From Echinometra lucunter (Eukaryota; Echinodermata; Echinoidea; Camarodonta; Echinometridae), in contig CM057171.1 in assembly GCA_029962745.1 (NCBI GenBank), positions 4,389,740-4,453,739 of the forward strand: a DNA stretch of 64,000 bases. The letters are read 5' to 3'. A model generated the notes under the pieces. It did not search any database, had not been told where the DNA came from, and worked only from the letters and a program-made list of their open reading frames with translations. Positions 1 through 11,546 of the stretch are shown here, piece after piece. The position numbers and the translations under genes were made by a program. Positions within the stretch are counted from its first letter, which is position 1. The number at the start of each line of letters is the position of its first letter.

Positions 1-828
1 AGGCATGAGAAAGTGTGATTTGGAGGCATAATAATCTTTGTTGACATATCTCTACACGGACCAATATGAGCTGGTTATAGCTATTCGTAGTGTCAGAATA
101 CAATCAACGAATAGCTGTCTTATAGCTAGGTCATCCAGGTCAAAGACCAGCACTGCGTGAGATTTTAGGCAGGGAACCGTGAGATCACCAGCCATTGTGT
201 ATGATATAGGGAGAGGCTGTGATGTAGTCGTGAGAAGGATTTTGGGGGATGAGAAAGAGCCCCCAATGCGGGAGTCTCGCGCCTCATGCGTGAGACTTGA
301 CAGTCTGTAGAGAGATTATTCATATTAAACTATTAGGTTGAACAGGAGAGGAGTTTTTTGCACACTAGTCAGATTGATTCAGAGATCTTGAGAGGGTCAG
401 AGCTATCTGATGTTGGCTGGGTGATGAGGGAGTGTTGGCCACACTTGTGTGCAGACTCTTTATATCATTATCTGGAGGGGAAAGAGAGAAGACACTAATG
501 AACTTTTGCAGTTCTTTTAAAGCCCTCTTTGCACTACGGGGGGGGGGGGGGGGGGGCACTGGCGGCAATTGCCTCCCTGTTTTTTCTAGTGACCAAAAAA
601 GAAAAAAAAGAGGAAAAACAGTTGAAAAAGGAAGAGAAGAAGAAAGAGCAGTATGGGAAAAGAGGAGGTTGGGTCATGTAACTATATAATACCCCTATTT
701 TTTTCATTTTTTAAAACGTAAATAAACTCACCTATGGGTCATCTTGCCCCCCTCCCATCAAAACATCCTAGTGCCGCCCTCTTCGTCATGCTTTAACTCT
801 CTCTCTCTCTCTCTGTCTTTCATCTTCA
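1..828. other. 5' flank of the TRMT10-like gene, no recognised exon
   Basis: No coding exon or RNA gene was recognised here. The stretch holds a run of 19 G at 538-556, a purine-rich patch at about 596-665 and a short (CT)n tract at 797-813. The CT tract lies just before a possible acceptor (ttcatcttcag, ending 829). An upstream non-coding or N-terminal exon of the downstream gene could lie here or outside the window, but none could be identified. Confidence 0.5.
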
Positions 829-868
829 GATGTCAAACACTCTAGGTTTAGGATGAAACTCGGGAGGA

Positions 869-3800
869 ATGGAGTCCATCCCTCCCTGCCTGGAGGAGCA
901 AAGCTTGAAGATGACGAGAAAAGAAAAAGCTGCCCTAAAACGTCAGAGACTGGAAGCAGTGACCGAAAACCGTGATGGTGCAGTGCCGAGGGTGTGCATC
1001 GATCTGAGCCTTGGACATCTGATGAGCGAAAGAGTAAGCAATGTTAGAGGTGTAACTTATTCTGCTTGAAACTTAATTGCTTAGTTCATTTTAGTGCTTG
1101 TGTTATTCCTAGAAATGAAATAATAATCTGACTTTATATACATGATTGTAATAAATACAGACATATTTTTTTTTTTATGGGTAACTGACTGCATAGATAA
1201 ATATGGCTATTACTTTGCTGTGTAAAATAGAAAAAAGAAATGACTTGTTGATAAGACACCTTTTTCACCTTAATATCACTTATTCAAGCTTTTTATTATG
1301 TGAAACAAATTCAAACTTGTTATGTGAAACAAGATAAGAGTGTTAAGGAGCTCCCAGTAGAATTTAAAATCAGATTCATTTTCTCAGAGGTTATTTTTCT
1401 CATGTTTTTCTTTTAAGAATACCTTTATTATTTTTTCCCCTTCATCTTTTCAGATTTCCATTTCAAAGTTGTGCTTCGCCCCCATGTATTTGTCTTATCT
1501 CAAATTGCTTTGAATATTTTTTCCTCCCTCTCATTTCACCCAATACAGGAGATGAGAAGCCTTGTTTGTCAGATTAGGCAGGTATATGGAGCTAACAGAC
1601 GAGCTGATAAACCCCTGCAGGTCTGGCTAACAAGTTTGGACACAGAGGGCGACATATACAAAACAGCCATTAGGAAGAATGATGGATTTCAACACTATGT
1701 GGTAAGCCCACTGATCCCGTTAGTAATTTGGATGGTAGTGGTGGTGGTAAAAGGGTGTTCAGACATGAGGCGACATTGTGGTGCCACAAAATTTTTATTG
1801 TTCAGATATGGCTCTCTCACGAATTGGGTTTTGATAGATGTGTAACAATCAAATCTGATTATTTACGTCTGGGACCGACCAACCAGATTTGGCACGACCG
1901 ATCAGATATGGCACGACATTGTGGCACCACTTATGTTAATGAACGTGCATTAACGCATCAACTCTCAAATAAAAGAGGACTTTGTCAAAACTTGCGCGAA
2001 CAATCTCATGACAGCATATCTTGTGCTTACTTTTTAGGAATTTGATCAGTGCACATTTTTTTGCAGCCAGGCAGCCAAGATAAAAGTGTCCTGCCTCAGC
2101 GATATTTTTTGTCACCTCATACCCCATTGACTTGTACACCAAAATGTTGCTGGGATTTTGTGGTGCTACAATGTTGCCTCATAAAGCACCTTATCAAAAT
2201 GGGAAGAAAACTTAAGGGCAGTCTGTACTTATCCATATCCTAATAATTTGTGCCTTCTTAATGTCCTTTTAAATACTTGTTGCTCTGTTCTATTGTATTA
2301 ATTGTAAAAGAAATAAATTCCATGACAAAATAATGTTAATCTATCAGTGTATTTTGAAAGGTTTTCGTGATAGCTGGTAGCTCTACTGATCCTCAACTTG
2401 TTCTTAATAGCCCAAGAATCACTATCACAAGCCGTCGCATCAGCACAGAAAAACCCTTATGCTATGTGTATGCTCAAAAAAAGGCATTGTCACATATGGC
2501 CCCTAATCAAAATTCTTGTCCCGCATCTTTGATCGTCTTCTCCACGACCATTCTTTTACATTGGCTTTGCCAATCCCCTGTTGTTTTGTCTATGGAGAAA
2601 TTGGAGGATTGGAGGGGGGAAAAGACGCTGAGCGGGAAAGACGCTCAAAGCTGCGTCCCAAATAGGCTCTGACTTTTGATAAGGCCAAATCAAAGAAAGA
2701 AGAAATTTTGCCCTGAAACGTTTATTATTTCTTCAAAACCTATCCAGAAGAGAAGGACAGTAACAGTGACATCAGTTGCATTGTCACAATTGAACATGTT
2801 ATATTTGTTAATGTCTTTTCCGTGCACAATCCATTGAAGGGCATTTTTACGCTGACATGACAAAATGTTATAGGAGATTGATTTCTTAACCTTAGGCAGG
2901 GCTCTAAAAGTACTTTTTGGCTAGGGGTCCAGATTGCAATAAAAGGCTCTGAATGTATTAAGCCCCTTTTTAAAAATTTTCAGGGTTTGGGGGTCAGGAC
3001 CTAAATTTTGGGGGTCCATGCATCCCAGGTGCCTGTTAGTGTCAATCCCTGCCGTGGGGCTTACTTTTAAACCTGAAATCTTCCATGTCCAAGACCACAG
3101 CTCCATCCAGTGCCCTCCCTTTAGTCCTTTAGTTTTTTTTAAAAATCATTTTTATCATGACAAAACTTAATAGTATGACGTGTGGTTTATTTTGTTTCTT
3201 CATCAGATGAACAAGACCAGTCAACATTACAGTGCAATATTTTCTCAAGAAGAAATCATATATCTCACTCCAGATTCCCCAGATGGTAAGCACAAAAAAG
3301 TTCTAATATTTGGCATGTTTTTGGAACATGAGGTATGTCTCTCACACAGAACGATCAATATTTGATCTTCTCTATCCTTCTTAACTTCCTATCATGAGTA
3401 GGATTTTTCCTTGAATGCACAAAGTGGTATGGTTGCTTAAGCTAAAGCCGTGGTAATGATTCCCGAATTCCTTTGGAAGCGCATAGAGACATTATATCAT
3501 CATGTGATGTACGCTGTTCAAGGAAGACACATTACTATAGATGTCTGTGCCAGTTGGCTTGAAAATCGAAAGGACACTCTTTACAAAAATTCAGATGGTG
3601 GCATTCCCTGCCAAATCGTACTGTAGGAAATCCATCTCTGTAACTCTTTCTCTGTTTCTTTGCTCATTACATTGTACATCTTCTGTGCAAGGATTCAACT
3701 ATAGCATCATGTCAATCACATACATGTACATTGAATTCAAACAAAATGAAACCAAATTTGAGAGATATGACTTACATGTAGGTATCTTAGTTAAATGTTG

Positions 3801-5312
3801 TTGTGCGTAAGAATGCATCTGGAATGCAATATACAAAAATGCAAAATTTAAAATGTCTATTTTGATATATTGCAATAGAATTTTAGCAAAGATCATGTCG
3901 CAACAATTTTGTATATAAATTTACAAGTTCTACATGCTACCCGCGAAATTATCAATCGTTGTTTGAAAAATATGATTTTCAACAATTTTCCATTTTGCAT
4001 TCCACGTGTGTTCTTCTGCACAGTGACAGAAACTAGGATGCCTTTGTATCAGTGGTATTATACATGGCATAGATATGATTCTCCCCCTCTCTCTCTTGAT
4101 TTGTTCTTGTGCAGTTTTAACTGAAATTGAGGAAAGCAAAGTGTACATCATTGGAGGACTGGTAGATGAATCGGTATTAACTGTAAGTTCCTCTTGAATA
4201 AAGGCTTGAAGTGGCAAATCCCTGCGGTAAACCCTGGCATTTTTTGTTACAAATGAAATAAGGAGAAACCACTGCGGCAAAAGGCTTAATTTTTTGCTTC
4301 CTGGCGGCAAAAATGTTTGAACCAATCAAATTATTATAAATTTAGCGTAAGTATGATGTCATGACTTGCCACAACTATTGGCAAAACTCTCTTTTATTTG
4401 GAGTTGACACGTTCTCGCTTGTTCATTATCATACATGTGGCTCCCTTTTAATTGTGCTATATGAACGCTAAAAAAATGTAGGTCTTTGCTGCTGGATATC
4501 TTAATGAGGCCTTAACTGAACTTCTTTCCAGTTATTCATACACCAAGTATGTTGAGTTAAGGCATTTCATTATTAGGTCATCGTGCGAAAGAATGCGTCC
4601 CAAACGCAAAATACAAAAAATGCAAAAATTTTATTGAATAGAATTTTTAAAAAGATCATGCCACAAGAAGATTGCATATTAATTCTTAAAGTCTACCTGC
4701 TACCCGTGAAATTATCAATCATTGTTTGAAAAATTGATTTTCATGATTTTCTATTTTGCGCTCCAGATGCGTTCTTTTGCAGAGCCACATAAAGATAAGA
4801 TGCCTAAGACAGCTCAAATAAGCGCAGGTATTCATACATGTACACTGGATGCATGTTATGAAATATCTTTAACCCATAACAGTGTAGAGTTTTTTAAGAG
4901 CTAGATTAATGAGCCTTCCCTCCTCAAATTATTAATTTTTTTTCCACATTTATTTTTGTCATTTATTTTCTGCTCTTAATTCATTTTCCAGATTGTCTAT
5001 TCCATTGGGGATATAAACATTTTTACAAATCTAAAACCTGATCAAAATGCAGGGCTTTCTAGTTTAGATTTCTGTATTAAGTTCTGTTCTCTCTTTTTTT
5101 TTTTTTTTTTTTTTACATACATAGAATACAACCTTTGACCTTGCCAAAGAGAAAGGTTTCAGTACTGCCAAGCTGCCTATATTGAGGTGCATGAAGCATG
5201 CAGAGAAAGGAACGTTTAGCCAAGTTCTTGCCATTAACCAGGGTAAGAGAAATACCTGAGATTTGGAGAGAGGAAGTGAGAGAATGATAAAGAGGACAAA
5301 TATCATATAGGC

Positions 5313-5343
<31 letters not shown>

Positions 5344-5853
5344 TGCAGGCATGCTAATGCTAATCTAATCACAATGACCTTTGCATACTACACAGTCCAG
5401 GTACCCATGAGCAGTATTTTATATTGTTTTCTCATTGTAGATATATTATTGTTGTGTTACACCAGGAAAAGGGAGGCAGAATTTTTTATCAGCAGCTTTG
5501 ATAAGGAAACTAGATATCGGCATTCTACATGTATCTTGATTAGATTTGGAGTGTCATAGTTCCCGTGCCAAAGAGGAAAGGCTTCATTCCTAGCTGACAG
5601 GTCAGGGATATCTCAGGTTCACTGCCATTGCACAGCCATGAAAAGACAATTGCTGGCAGTATACACCAAGGCTTTTTTGACTTTTCGTTGAGATAGTATG
5701 ATAGTATGATTATTCTTCACTTATTTCTTTTTCTTTCTTTTACCTCTGAACATTGCAGTGTTTGAGATCCTGCTGAGGTATTACAACACAGGGAACTGGG
5801 AATCGTCAGTCATAGCTGCCGTGCCAAAGAGAAAAGGCTTCATTCCTAGATGA
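869..5853 (+). CDS. TRMT10-like tRNA (guanine-9-N1)-methyltransferase, six exons
   Basis: Exons: 869-1033, 1549-1701, 3207-3285, 4115-4182, 5125-5242 and 5759-5853 (stop 5851-5853). All junctions are GT-AG with matching phases, giving about 225 aa. The family is a SAM-dependent SPOUT methyltransferase that makes m1G (m1A in some members) at position 9 of tRNA. Seen in order: a basic helix (KEKAALKRQR, about residues 17-26), PRVCIDLS (about 40-47), a segment containing GANRRADKP and RKNDGF in exon 2, EEIIYLTPDSPD in exon 3, KVYIIGGLVDES in exon 4 carrying the conserved Asp of the active-site region, ILAINQVFEI-type residues (LAINQVFEIL) across exons 5-6, and a C-terminal VPKRKGFIPR. Met869 is chosen because an in-frame TGA lies at 854-856 in the same presumed exon. 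Human and yeast relatives are about 290-340 aa, so the N-terminal extension and C-terminal tail are short or an upstream exon is missed. Whether it is the A or B paralogue is not resolved. Confidence 0.9.
1753..2191. mobile_element. MITE in TRMT10 intron 2
   Basis: Imperfect terminal inverted repeats of about 45 bp: the left end reads GGTGTTCAGACATGAGGC followed by ACATTGTGGTGCCACAAAA. The right end, read on the other strand, gives GGTGCTTTATGAGGC followed by ACATTGTAGCACCACAAAA. The interior is not coding. It sits wholly inside the intron between exons 2 and 3. The superfamily is not assigned. Confidence 0.6.
2895..3056. repeat. Short interspersed repeat with GGCAGGG ends
   Basis: A T-rich stretch starting GGCAGGGCTCTAAAAGTAC and ending GTGTCAATCCCTGCC. 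The outer GGCAGGG / CCCTGCC are inverted, and the interior has a phrase (tttggggg tc) repeated twice. It looks like a degraded MITE within intron 2 of the TRMT10-like gene. Only the short ends support this. Confidence 0.35.
3395..3500 (+). mobile_element. 3' part of a tRNA-derived SINE
   Basis: The phrases gagtaggattt, ccttgaatgcac, ggttgcttaagctaaagcc and cctttggaagcgcatagagac recur at 44284-44390, where they follow a tRNA-like head. Here the tRNA-related head is absent, so this is a 5'-truncated copy inside intron 3 of the TRMT10-like gene. Confidence 0.6.
3799..4022. mobile_element. MITE family C, copy 1
   Basis: Ends are inverted: left GTGCGTAAGAATGCATCTGG, right ATTTTGCATTCC...GTTCTTCTGCAC. 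The central phrase GCTACCCGCGAAATTATCAA is shared with the copies at 4580-4782 and 6855-7083. It ends about 90 bp before exon 4 of the TRMT10-like gene. Confidence 0.7.
4580..4782. mobile_element. MITE family C, copy 2
   Basis: Same family as 3799-4022 and 6855-7083, with the shared core GCTACCCGTGAAATTATCAA and inverted ends (GTGCGAAAGAATGCGTCC / GCGTTCTTTTGCA). It lies in intron 4 of the TRMT10-like gene. It is slightly shorter than the other copies because of deletions in the left half. Confidence 0.7.
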
Positions 5854-6047
5854 CAGGTCAGGGATACCTCAGGCTCACTGCCATTGCACAGCCATGAAAA
5901 GACAATTGCTGGCAGTATATACCAAGGCATTGTTGACTTTTCGTTGAGATGGTATGATACTGGAGCTGGTGGTTGTCCATCGCAGCTGTCATGCCAAAGA
6001 GAGAAAAAGGGCCTCATTGCTAGGTGAAAGGTCAGGGATACCTCAGG
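5552..6047 (+). repeat. Three tandem copies of the TRMT10 terminal exon end plus 3' flank
   Basis: Copy 1 (5552-5700) and copy 2 (5806-5955) share about 145 bp, covering the last codons (GTGCCAAAGAG, GGCTTCATTCCTAG), the stop and 3' flank phrases such as CACAGCCATGAAAAGACAAT. Copy 3 (5975-6047) keeps only the codon/stop part and GTCAGGGATACCTCAGG. Only copy 2 follows a good acceptor (cattgcag, 5751-5758) and joins in frame to exon 5. Copy 1 still encodes VPKRKGFIPS-stop, but no splice site directly precedes it. Copy 3 is scrambled by small indels. Confidence 0.85.
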
Positions 6048-6439
6048 AGTAGCACTCAGGTAGATCCAAGCAGTGGAAAACAAAATCATCCATTCAAGGG
6101 GGGGGGGGGGGGGGAGTGGCCTCATCATCTTTGCTATGAATACTATTTAAAGTGTACCAATCACAAAGTGACATTTTGCTCTTTATTTCAGTGATACATT
6201 GTTACTATGCTATATTCAAAATATGCTTTAAGTAGCTTTGAAGAGCTTTGAATATCACTTCTGTAAAGTGATATTGCAATTTCAAATACTCTCTGTTAAC
6301 ATGGACGTAACTATTGAGGTAGATTTATTAAGGCATACATGTACACACACACAAGGGTGTGAATTAGGGCGTTTTTTACAATTCGAATGACCATTTAATT
6401 CCTTAAACGCCCTTACTGGTCTTGGGCTTCTTAGTTTAA

Positions 6440-6848
6440 CCCATTCGTGACAGAGGTCCACATTTTGTGGTTTGGCCTAATAACTTTTGATGCAAAGCTC
6501 TAAAAATCATACTAAATACATGAGCAGAAAGAGCAAAAAATTCTACACAAACTGTGCCCATTTTGGTTGCGTCAATATTTGTTGTTTGATGCTGAAAATT
6601 TTTTAAAGGAAAATGAGCATTAAAATCCTTAAATTGGCAATGTGATAGAAAGTTTAAAATCACTCTTTTCTCCTGCAAATTGGCAACTTTTTGACCTCTT
6701 GTCATACTTTTTGTCAATTCATTTTTATTTTAGATACATGATTTTTTATAAGAAAAATGTAGCAATAAAATAAAAAATGTTGGTGTTGCCAATTTGAAGA
6801 AAAAAAGCTGATCAAATTAGGCTTCAAATAATTCCTGTCACGAATGGG
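6440..6848 (+). mobile_element. TTAA-bounded MITE family A, copy 1 (piggyBac-like)
   Basis: Inverted ends CCCATTCGTGACAG / CTGTCACGAATGGG are each flanked by TTAA (6436-6439 and 6849-6852). TTAA target duplication with CCC ends is the signature of piggyBac-type elements. The 409-bp interior contains a minus-strand frame of about 90 codons that is also open in the other two copies. No transposase was recognised, so it is non-autonomous. Confidence 0.85.
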
Positions 6849-6854
6849 TTAATG

Positions 6855-7083
6855 TTATTGTGCGTAAGAACATGTCCGGAATGCAAAATACAAAAAAGCA
6901 AAAATTAAAATTTCTATTCTGACTCACCTGTATTGGAATAAAATTTTAGCAAAGATCATGCCACAAGAAATCATATATCACTTTACAAGGTCTACATGCT
7001 ACCCGTGAAATTATCAATGATCATTTGAAACATATGATTTTCAACAATTTTCCATTTTGCATTCCAGACGCGTTCTTTTGTAC
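6855..7083. mobile_element. MITE family C, copy 3
   Basis: Inverted ends GTGCGTAAGAACATGTCCGG / CCAGACGCGTTCTTTTGTAC and the family core GCTACCCGTGAAATTATCAA. It starts 2 bp after the TTAA of the family A element before it. Confidence 0.7.
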
Positions 7084-7128
7084 AAAGACAAAACTAAGAC
7101 GTCTTAACCTTTATTTTCTTCAAACTCC

Positions 7129-7717
7129 TTAAAGGAGAATGCAACCCAGGCATCAATGTGCTCTTAGTGAATGGAGATGACCAAGAAGAGTAAATAGTGA
7201 AAGTTTGAGCAAAATTGGACAATCCGTTCAAGAGTTATGAATTTTGAAAGTTTCAGTAAATCTCTATCATGGGGATCCTTGAATTGGCTTACTTTGCCAG
7301 GATCTGTGATGTCATCGTGGACAACTCTCAATTCATTTTGTACATAATTTTCAAAAAAATTGATTTATATGAGATTTCAAGTCAGGAACCAACATAATTC
7401 TTCCCAAAATGCTTGCAGGATTGATATAGCCATGTCATACTCAAATAATAAAATCAAAAGAATTTTTATTTTTCTTGAAAATAAAGAAAATGTGAAATTC
7501 TGTGTACAAAATGAATGGAGAGTTGTCCGTGATGACATCACAGATGCTGGCAAAGTTGCCAATTCTAGGATCCCCATAATAAGGATTTACTTAAACTTTC
7601 AAAGTTCATAACTCTTGAAAATATTGTCCGATTTTGCTCAAACTTTCACTGTTTACTCTTCTTGTTCTTCTTCATTTACTGGAAGCACACTGATGTGTGG
7701 GTTGCATTCTCCTTTAA
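7129..7717. mobile_element. Long-TIR MITE family D (589 bp)
   Basis: Ends are perfect inverted repeats over about 20 bp (TTAAAGGAGAATGCAACCCA / TGGGTTGCATTCTCCTTTAA). The arms continue with weaker inverted similarity for over 150 bp, including GTTATGAA...TTTGAAAGTTT and ATGACATCA-type stretches. The outer bases may represent a TTAA duplication. No protein was recognised inside. Confidence 0.75.
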
Positions 7718-8018
7718 CTGTTAATCCCTAGAATGTGGGGTAAAGCTTCTTGGAGATTATTTCACATGTACTAGCTATATACATATGATTTCTTTTAGGT
7801 GATTTGTACATTTTAAGGGAGCATAAATTTCTTTATTAACTTAATATGTTCAAATTGTGCTACTCATTTGAAATATGGGGTACCTGTGTGATTAAGACTG
7901 CAACTTGTGCCTAAAAAATAGGAATGTGAAGGTGTAATTATATGCCTCTTTCTGTACATGTGTTTTGAATGTGTCTTATTAGGTAGGTATATCTAATGAT
8001 TTTACATTTTCCCTTTGT

Positions 8019-8160
8019 GTACAATTGCCACTCTCCACCCGGGTGTAGTTAATGAGTACCTGTTAGGAAGGAATTCCTTGAAATGCGAGAGTGATGAAAT
8101 GGCGTCAGAGCTAAAGCCGGAGTAATAATGGTGGAGCACCAGGAATGTAATGTGTGTCAG
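8019..8160 (+). mobile_element. 3' part of a tRNA-derived SINE
   Basis: Phrases ggtgtag...gagtacctgttagg, ttccttgaaatgc and agctaaagccggagtaataat match the SINE bodies at 43905-44400 and 3395-3500. The tRNA-like head is missing or unrecognisable. Confidence 0.5.
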
Positions 8161-8232
8161 TCATGAGTGTTATACAAAAACACACTGTTATTATTATCAT
8201 TTTTGAAAAAAAATGTTTGGGTATCTATTTAA

Positions 8233-8640
8233 CCCATAGAGGTACATTGTCACCTTTAAGAGACACTTTTGCAGTATCTGTTGGTTCCAGAATGTTGGGC
8301 AGTACATATCATACATGAGCAGAAAGAGAAAAATGCACTGACAAATTTGAGCCCATTCCCATCACTGTATGGTGTGGCGTTCTCGAATTAGAGCAGTTTA
8401 AGTGTAACTAATCATTAAACTCTTTAAATTGGCAACACAGTGAATAATACATAATCACTATTTCTGTGTTCAAATTGACAATTTCTGATTCAATTCTACA
8501 ATTATATTTTATTTTGGTGTATGTTATATCCGTATTTATTTTTGTCAAGCTATGTAAACGTGGAAAAAAATAATTTTTATTGCCAATTTGAGGATTGAAG
8601 ATGATTAATTTAGACCTGAGTAGTACCTGTGTATATGCCA
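8233..8640 (+). mobile_element. TTAA-bounded MITE family B, copy 1
   Basis: The left end TTAA|CCCATAGAGGTACA is intact (TTAA at 8229-8232). The body is nearly identical to 51998-52406, but the right terminus has decayed (cctgtgtatatgcc instead of CTATGGG|TTAA). Family B shares the phrase ATACATGAGCAGAAAGAG with family A, so the two families are distantly related. Confidence 0.75.
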
Positions 8641-8938
8641 TGAGCATTGTTTAGGGGACATACTGTATTTCTTATATGAGAATGGAAAAAGAGGGGGGAG
8701 GGGGGGGGTGCTTGGAAAATTTTTGTAAAAATGTTTGTCAATCAGACTATTTTATCGCATTTAAATGTGTGGTCAAAAGGATCAGTGAATTTCAGTGAGA
8801 TTCTCCAGTAGAATTATGATTTGCACATGCTTAACATGTTTGATTGATTCATGTATTTGATTTCAGTTATTATAATGACGTCTTTGGTAGTGTCAGTATC
8901 CGCCAACTTGGGCTCTCATGGCACTGGCTCCAAAATTA

Positions 8939-9112
8939 AATACAGTCAAATCTGCTTTAGCGACCACCTTATAGAAAGACCACCTGTCTATAAAGACCAC
9001 AATTTTTGCTCCGCTTCAATAGTTTTTCCCAATGAAATTGAATTGTGTACTAAACATGATAAAAACTACTTACGAATAATCAGCTTGAGGCAACTTCAAT
9101 AGTCCTGTCACC
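8939..9112. repeat. Repeat with CCACCTGTCTATAAAGACCAC motif
   Basis: Contains gcgaccacc, ...ccacctgtctataaagaccac and related words. A similar phrase (gccacctgtctacagcgatca) occurs at about 12671-12691. It appears to be a fragment of a dispersed repeat; its ends were not found. Confidence 0.35.
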
Positions 9113-9376
9113 TTTAGAAAGGTGCAGACTCTGCAATGGTTTATTATGTAACCCGAATGTGATTTGTATGGGCAGTACAATAGGCTTTTGAAATTGCACT
9201 CGAGTTGATTTTTCAAAGAGTACTTAAGAGATAGGGGTTGAGATCAGGCTCAAAGTTGCGATCGATTTGAATCAATCGCAACTCTTTGTAAGACAGGGCC
9301 CAGGTTTTCACTCTATCTGTTGAATTGCTGAGGTGGTATCGTACTGATTTATATATCCTTTTTTTATACTTTTCGT

Positions 9377-9694
9377 AAAGGGAACCAAAAACCTGGGGAA
9401 AAATCAATTCATCAATCAGTGAATAGAGAGGATAGAGAAAAGCAATTTTGGAATAGTTCCATCAAAATCGATTACAAATTGCGAAAGTTTTGAAAATTTG
9501 AAAAGTTCGTGATTTACGTTCCGTGGCTATCCTCAAAATGGACAGCTCTTAATTTGTTTTGTACACAGATTTCACATTTTCTCCATTGTCTCTAAAGATG
9601 TCTTCTTGTGAACTCAACACATGTTGTGTCAAATACATTTTCCCATGGTATATCTTGAGTAAGGAGATTTTTCCCCAGGGTTTTGGTTCCCTTT
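9377..9694. mobile_element. MITE with AAAGGGAACCAAAA ends
   Basis: Inverted ends AAAGGGAACCAAAAACCTGG / CCAGGGTTTTGGTTCCCTTT with AAAAAT/ATTTTT continuing inward. It is 318 bp. The right flank gives TTTAA, so a TTAA-type target is possible but not clear on the left. There is no coding potential. Confidence 0.75.
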
Positions 9695-10039
9695 AATTTG
9701 TTTGAAGTTTCTTTGTATAATGCCACCTGAATATGTTACACTTGAAAGAAACAGATATGAGAAGAAATTGATCAGTGCTTTTCTTAATATTTATTGAGAT
9801 CTTCAATAGTGTACATAAGAGTAGAAAATATAAATCAGATATTGAGCTAATTTACAGCTATAGACATCTAGTACATTAATGTGCAATTATTCATGCGTAG
9901 GTTAGAAAATTCTCTGAATAGTAAAAGTGCAACAATAAATCTAGTGCCCTCATTCTAAAACATGTACTTGCATTTGGTCTCCTTCTATGACATATCCATT
10001 GGAGTAACTATATAAATGCCGGTTGAATTTAAAATCAGT

Positions 10040-10440
10040 GCTTGTGAAAAAGAGAGGGAGAGGAGGGATGGAGGGAAAAGAAAGAGAGAGGAAATGAGAC
10101 AGGAAGGGAGGAAAAGAAGGAGGAGGAGAGACGGAAGGAGGAAGGGAGTAGGGAAGAGAGAAAGAGGGGTGGGAGGGATAGAGAAGAGAAAGAAAAAATA
10201 GAAGGGAGAGAGAGAAAGGAAGGGAAATGGAAATTGACCCATTGAATACCAATTGAAATACAAATTGACCCTTTGAAACCACCCCCCTTTGAGAGGGGGT
10301 GGAAGGGAGAAAGTGAGGGAGGGAGAGGCTGAAAGAAGAGAGGAGAGCATGAGAAAGAGAAAGGGAGGAAGATGGGCATTCGGAGAGAGAAAGAGAGAGA
10401 GGGGGAGCAGGGGGTGATGGGTAAGAGGGAACGAGAAAAT
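10040..10440 (+). repeat. 400-bp purine-rich (GA/GGAA) tract
   Basis: The plus strand is almost all A and G (gagaggaag-type words), interrupted at about 10230-10290 by a palindromic patch (CCCCCTTTGAGAGGGGG). This kind of mirror-rich purine tract can form triplex DNA. Open frames across it are compositional. Confidence 0.7.
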
Positions 10441-10924
10441 TAACAAGGAAAGAATTATGACATAACTTCTACCTGCGTACTTCCAAATAGATTAGTTTAC
10501 TGACGAAAGAGCAAACCTTGACGGAATAAAAGTGAATAAAAATAAAACCCTGTAGTCACATATAACAATGCATTTACTTTTATCAAAGCGCATCCTCTTT
10601 TATTCTGATTAAATAATTAAAAATAATTGCATAACATTTTTGCAAATTGAGTTTGAGGATTAATTTTAGGGGATGATAATATAAGACAATTTCATAAACT
10701 ATAGCCCTGTCAGTTTAAAAGCAAATAAGTGCATTAATAAAACCTTCTTTGGTTACTGACTTATTGCAATTCTTTTAGGCCGATGTTCACTTGCGAATAG
10801 ACGTCTCTGTCATGATGTTGAACTTCCTTTGTTACATATTCCGTAAATTATTTCATGTTATTTATAAACCAAGCCCTATTGGTCCGCCTTTAGGAAATTC
10901 CCAAGCCCAACATATTTGAATGGA

Positions 10925-11175
10925 CACTGTAAAAACTAAAACGTTGAATCACAATTTTAGAAGGGTGGATGAGTGATTATATTTTCAAAATGTTATATTA
11001 ACACTTTGAACTTGCTGGATTCAACACTATACATGCTGGATTCTAACCTTTATGGTGTTGAATCAGGCATGTTAACATGTTCAAAGTGTTAATCTAACAG
11101 GTGTCTAACATTTTGAAAATGCAGTCACTCCTCCACCCTTTTAAATGGTGGTTCAATATTTCATTTTTTAGAGTG
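10925..11175. mobile_element. CACT-type palindromic MITE with AGTGTTAA words
   Basis: Left CACTGTAAAAACTAAAACG..., right end on the other strand CACTCTAAAAAATGAAATA; the arms are inverted over about 100 bp. The interior iterates forms of gtTGAATC and aaCACTTTGAA on both strands. The ends resemble the elements at 31757-32120, 37078-37329 and 44038-44118. Confidence 0.75.
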
Positions 11176-11250
11176 CAAAGAAGTTTTGTTAGACAGGATA
11201 ACAAGTCTCGCAAAACATTAGATAGATATACAGCTAGATAGAAAGGTGGA

Positions 11251-11273
11251 GAAAGAGAGAGGGGGAGAGGGGG

Positions 11274-11322
<49 letters not shown>

Positions 11323-11405
11323 AGAGGGGGGGGGGGAGGGAGAGAGAGGGAGAGAGAGAGAGAGAGGGAGAGGGGGAGGGAGAGAGAGAGAGAGAGAGAG
11401 AGAGA
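11251..11405 (+). repeat. (GA)n microsatellite with G runs
   Basis: About 150 bp of GA dinucleotides interrupted by runs of G. It lies about 140 bp beyond the stop codon of the minus-strand acyltransferase-like gene, in its 3' flank or 3' UTR. Confidence 0.9.
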
Positions 11406-11546
11406 AAATAGATAACTAGCCTCTTGAGACACAGTGCTTGACCTTCTTCTTGTTGCCATGCCAGAAGGTCTATGGCTCAAGTATCCTCTATTTGAGCATG
11501 GCTTGTGGAGAACTCTCCTCCTAATCAGTCATATGATATGTGCTAC

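Noticed and set aside
10016..10446. Overlapping charged or Ser/Leu/Pro-rich frames
   Set aside because: Compositional result of the purine-rich tract.
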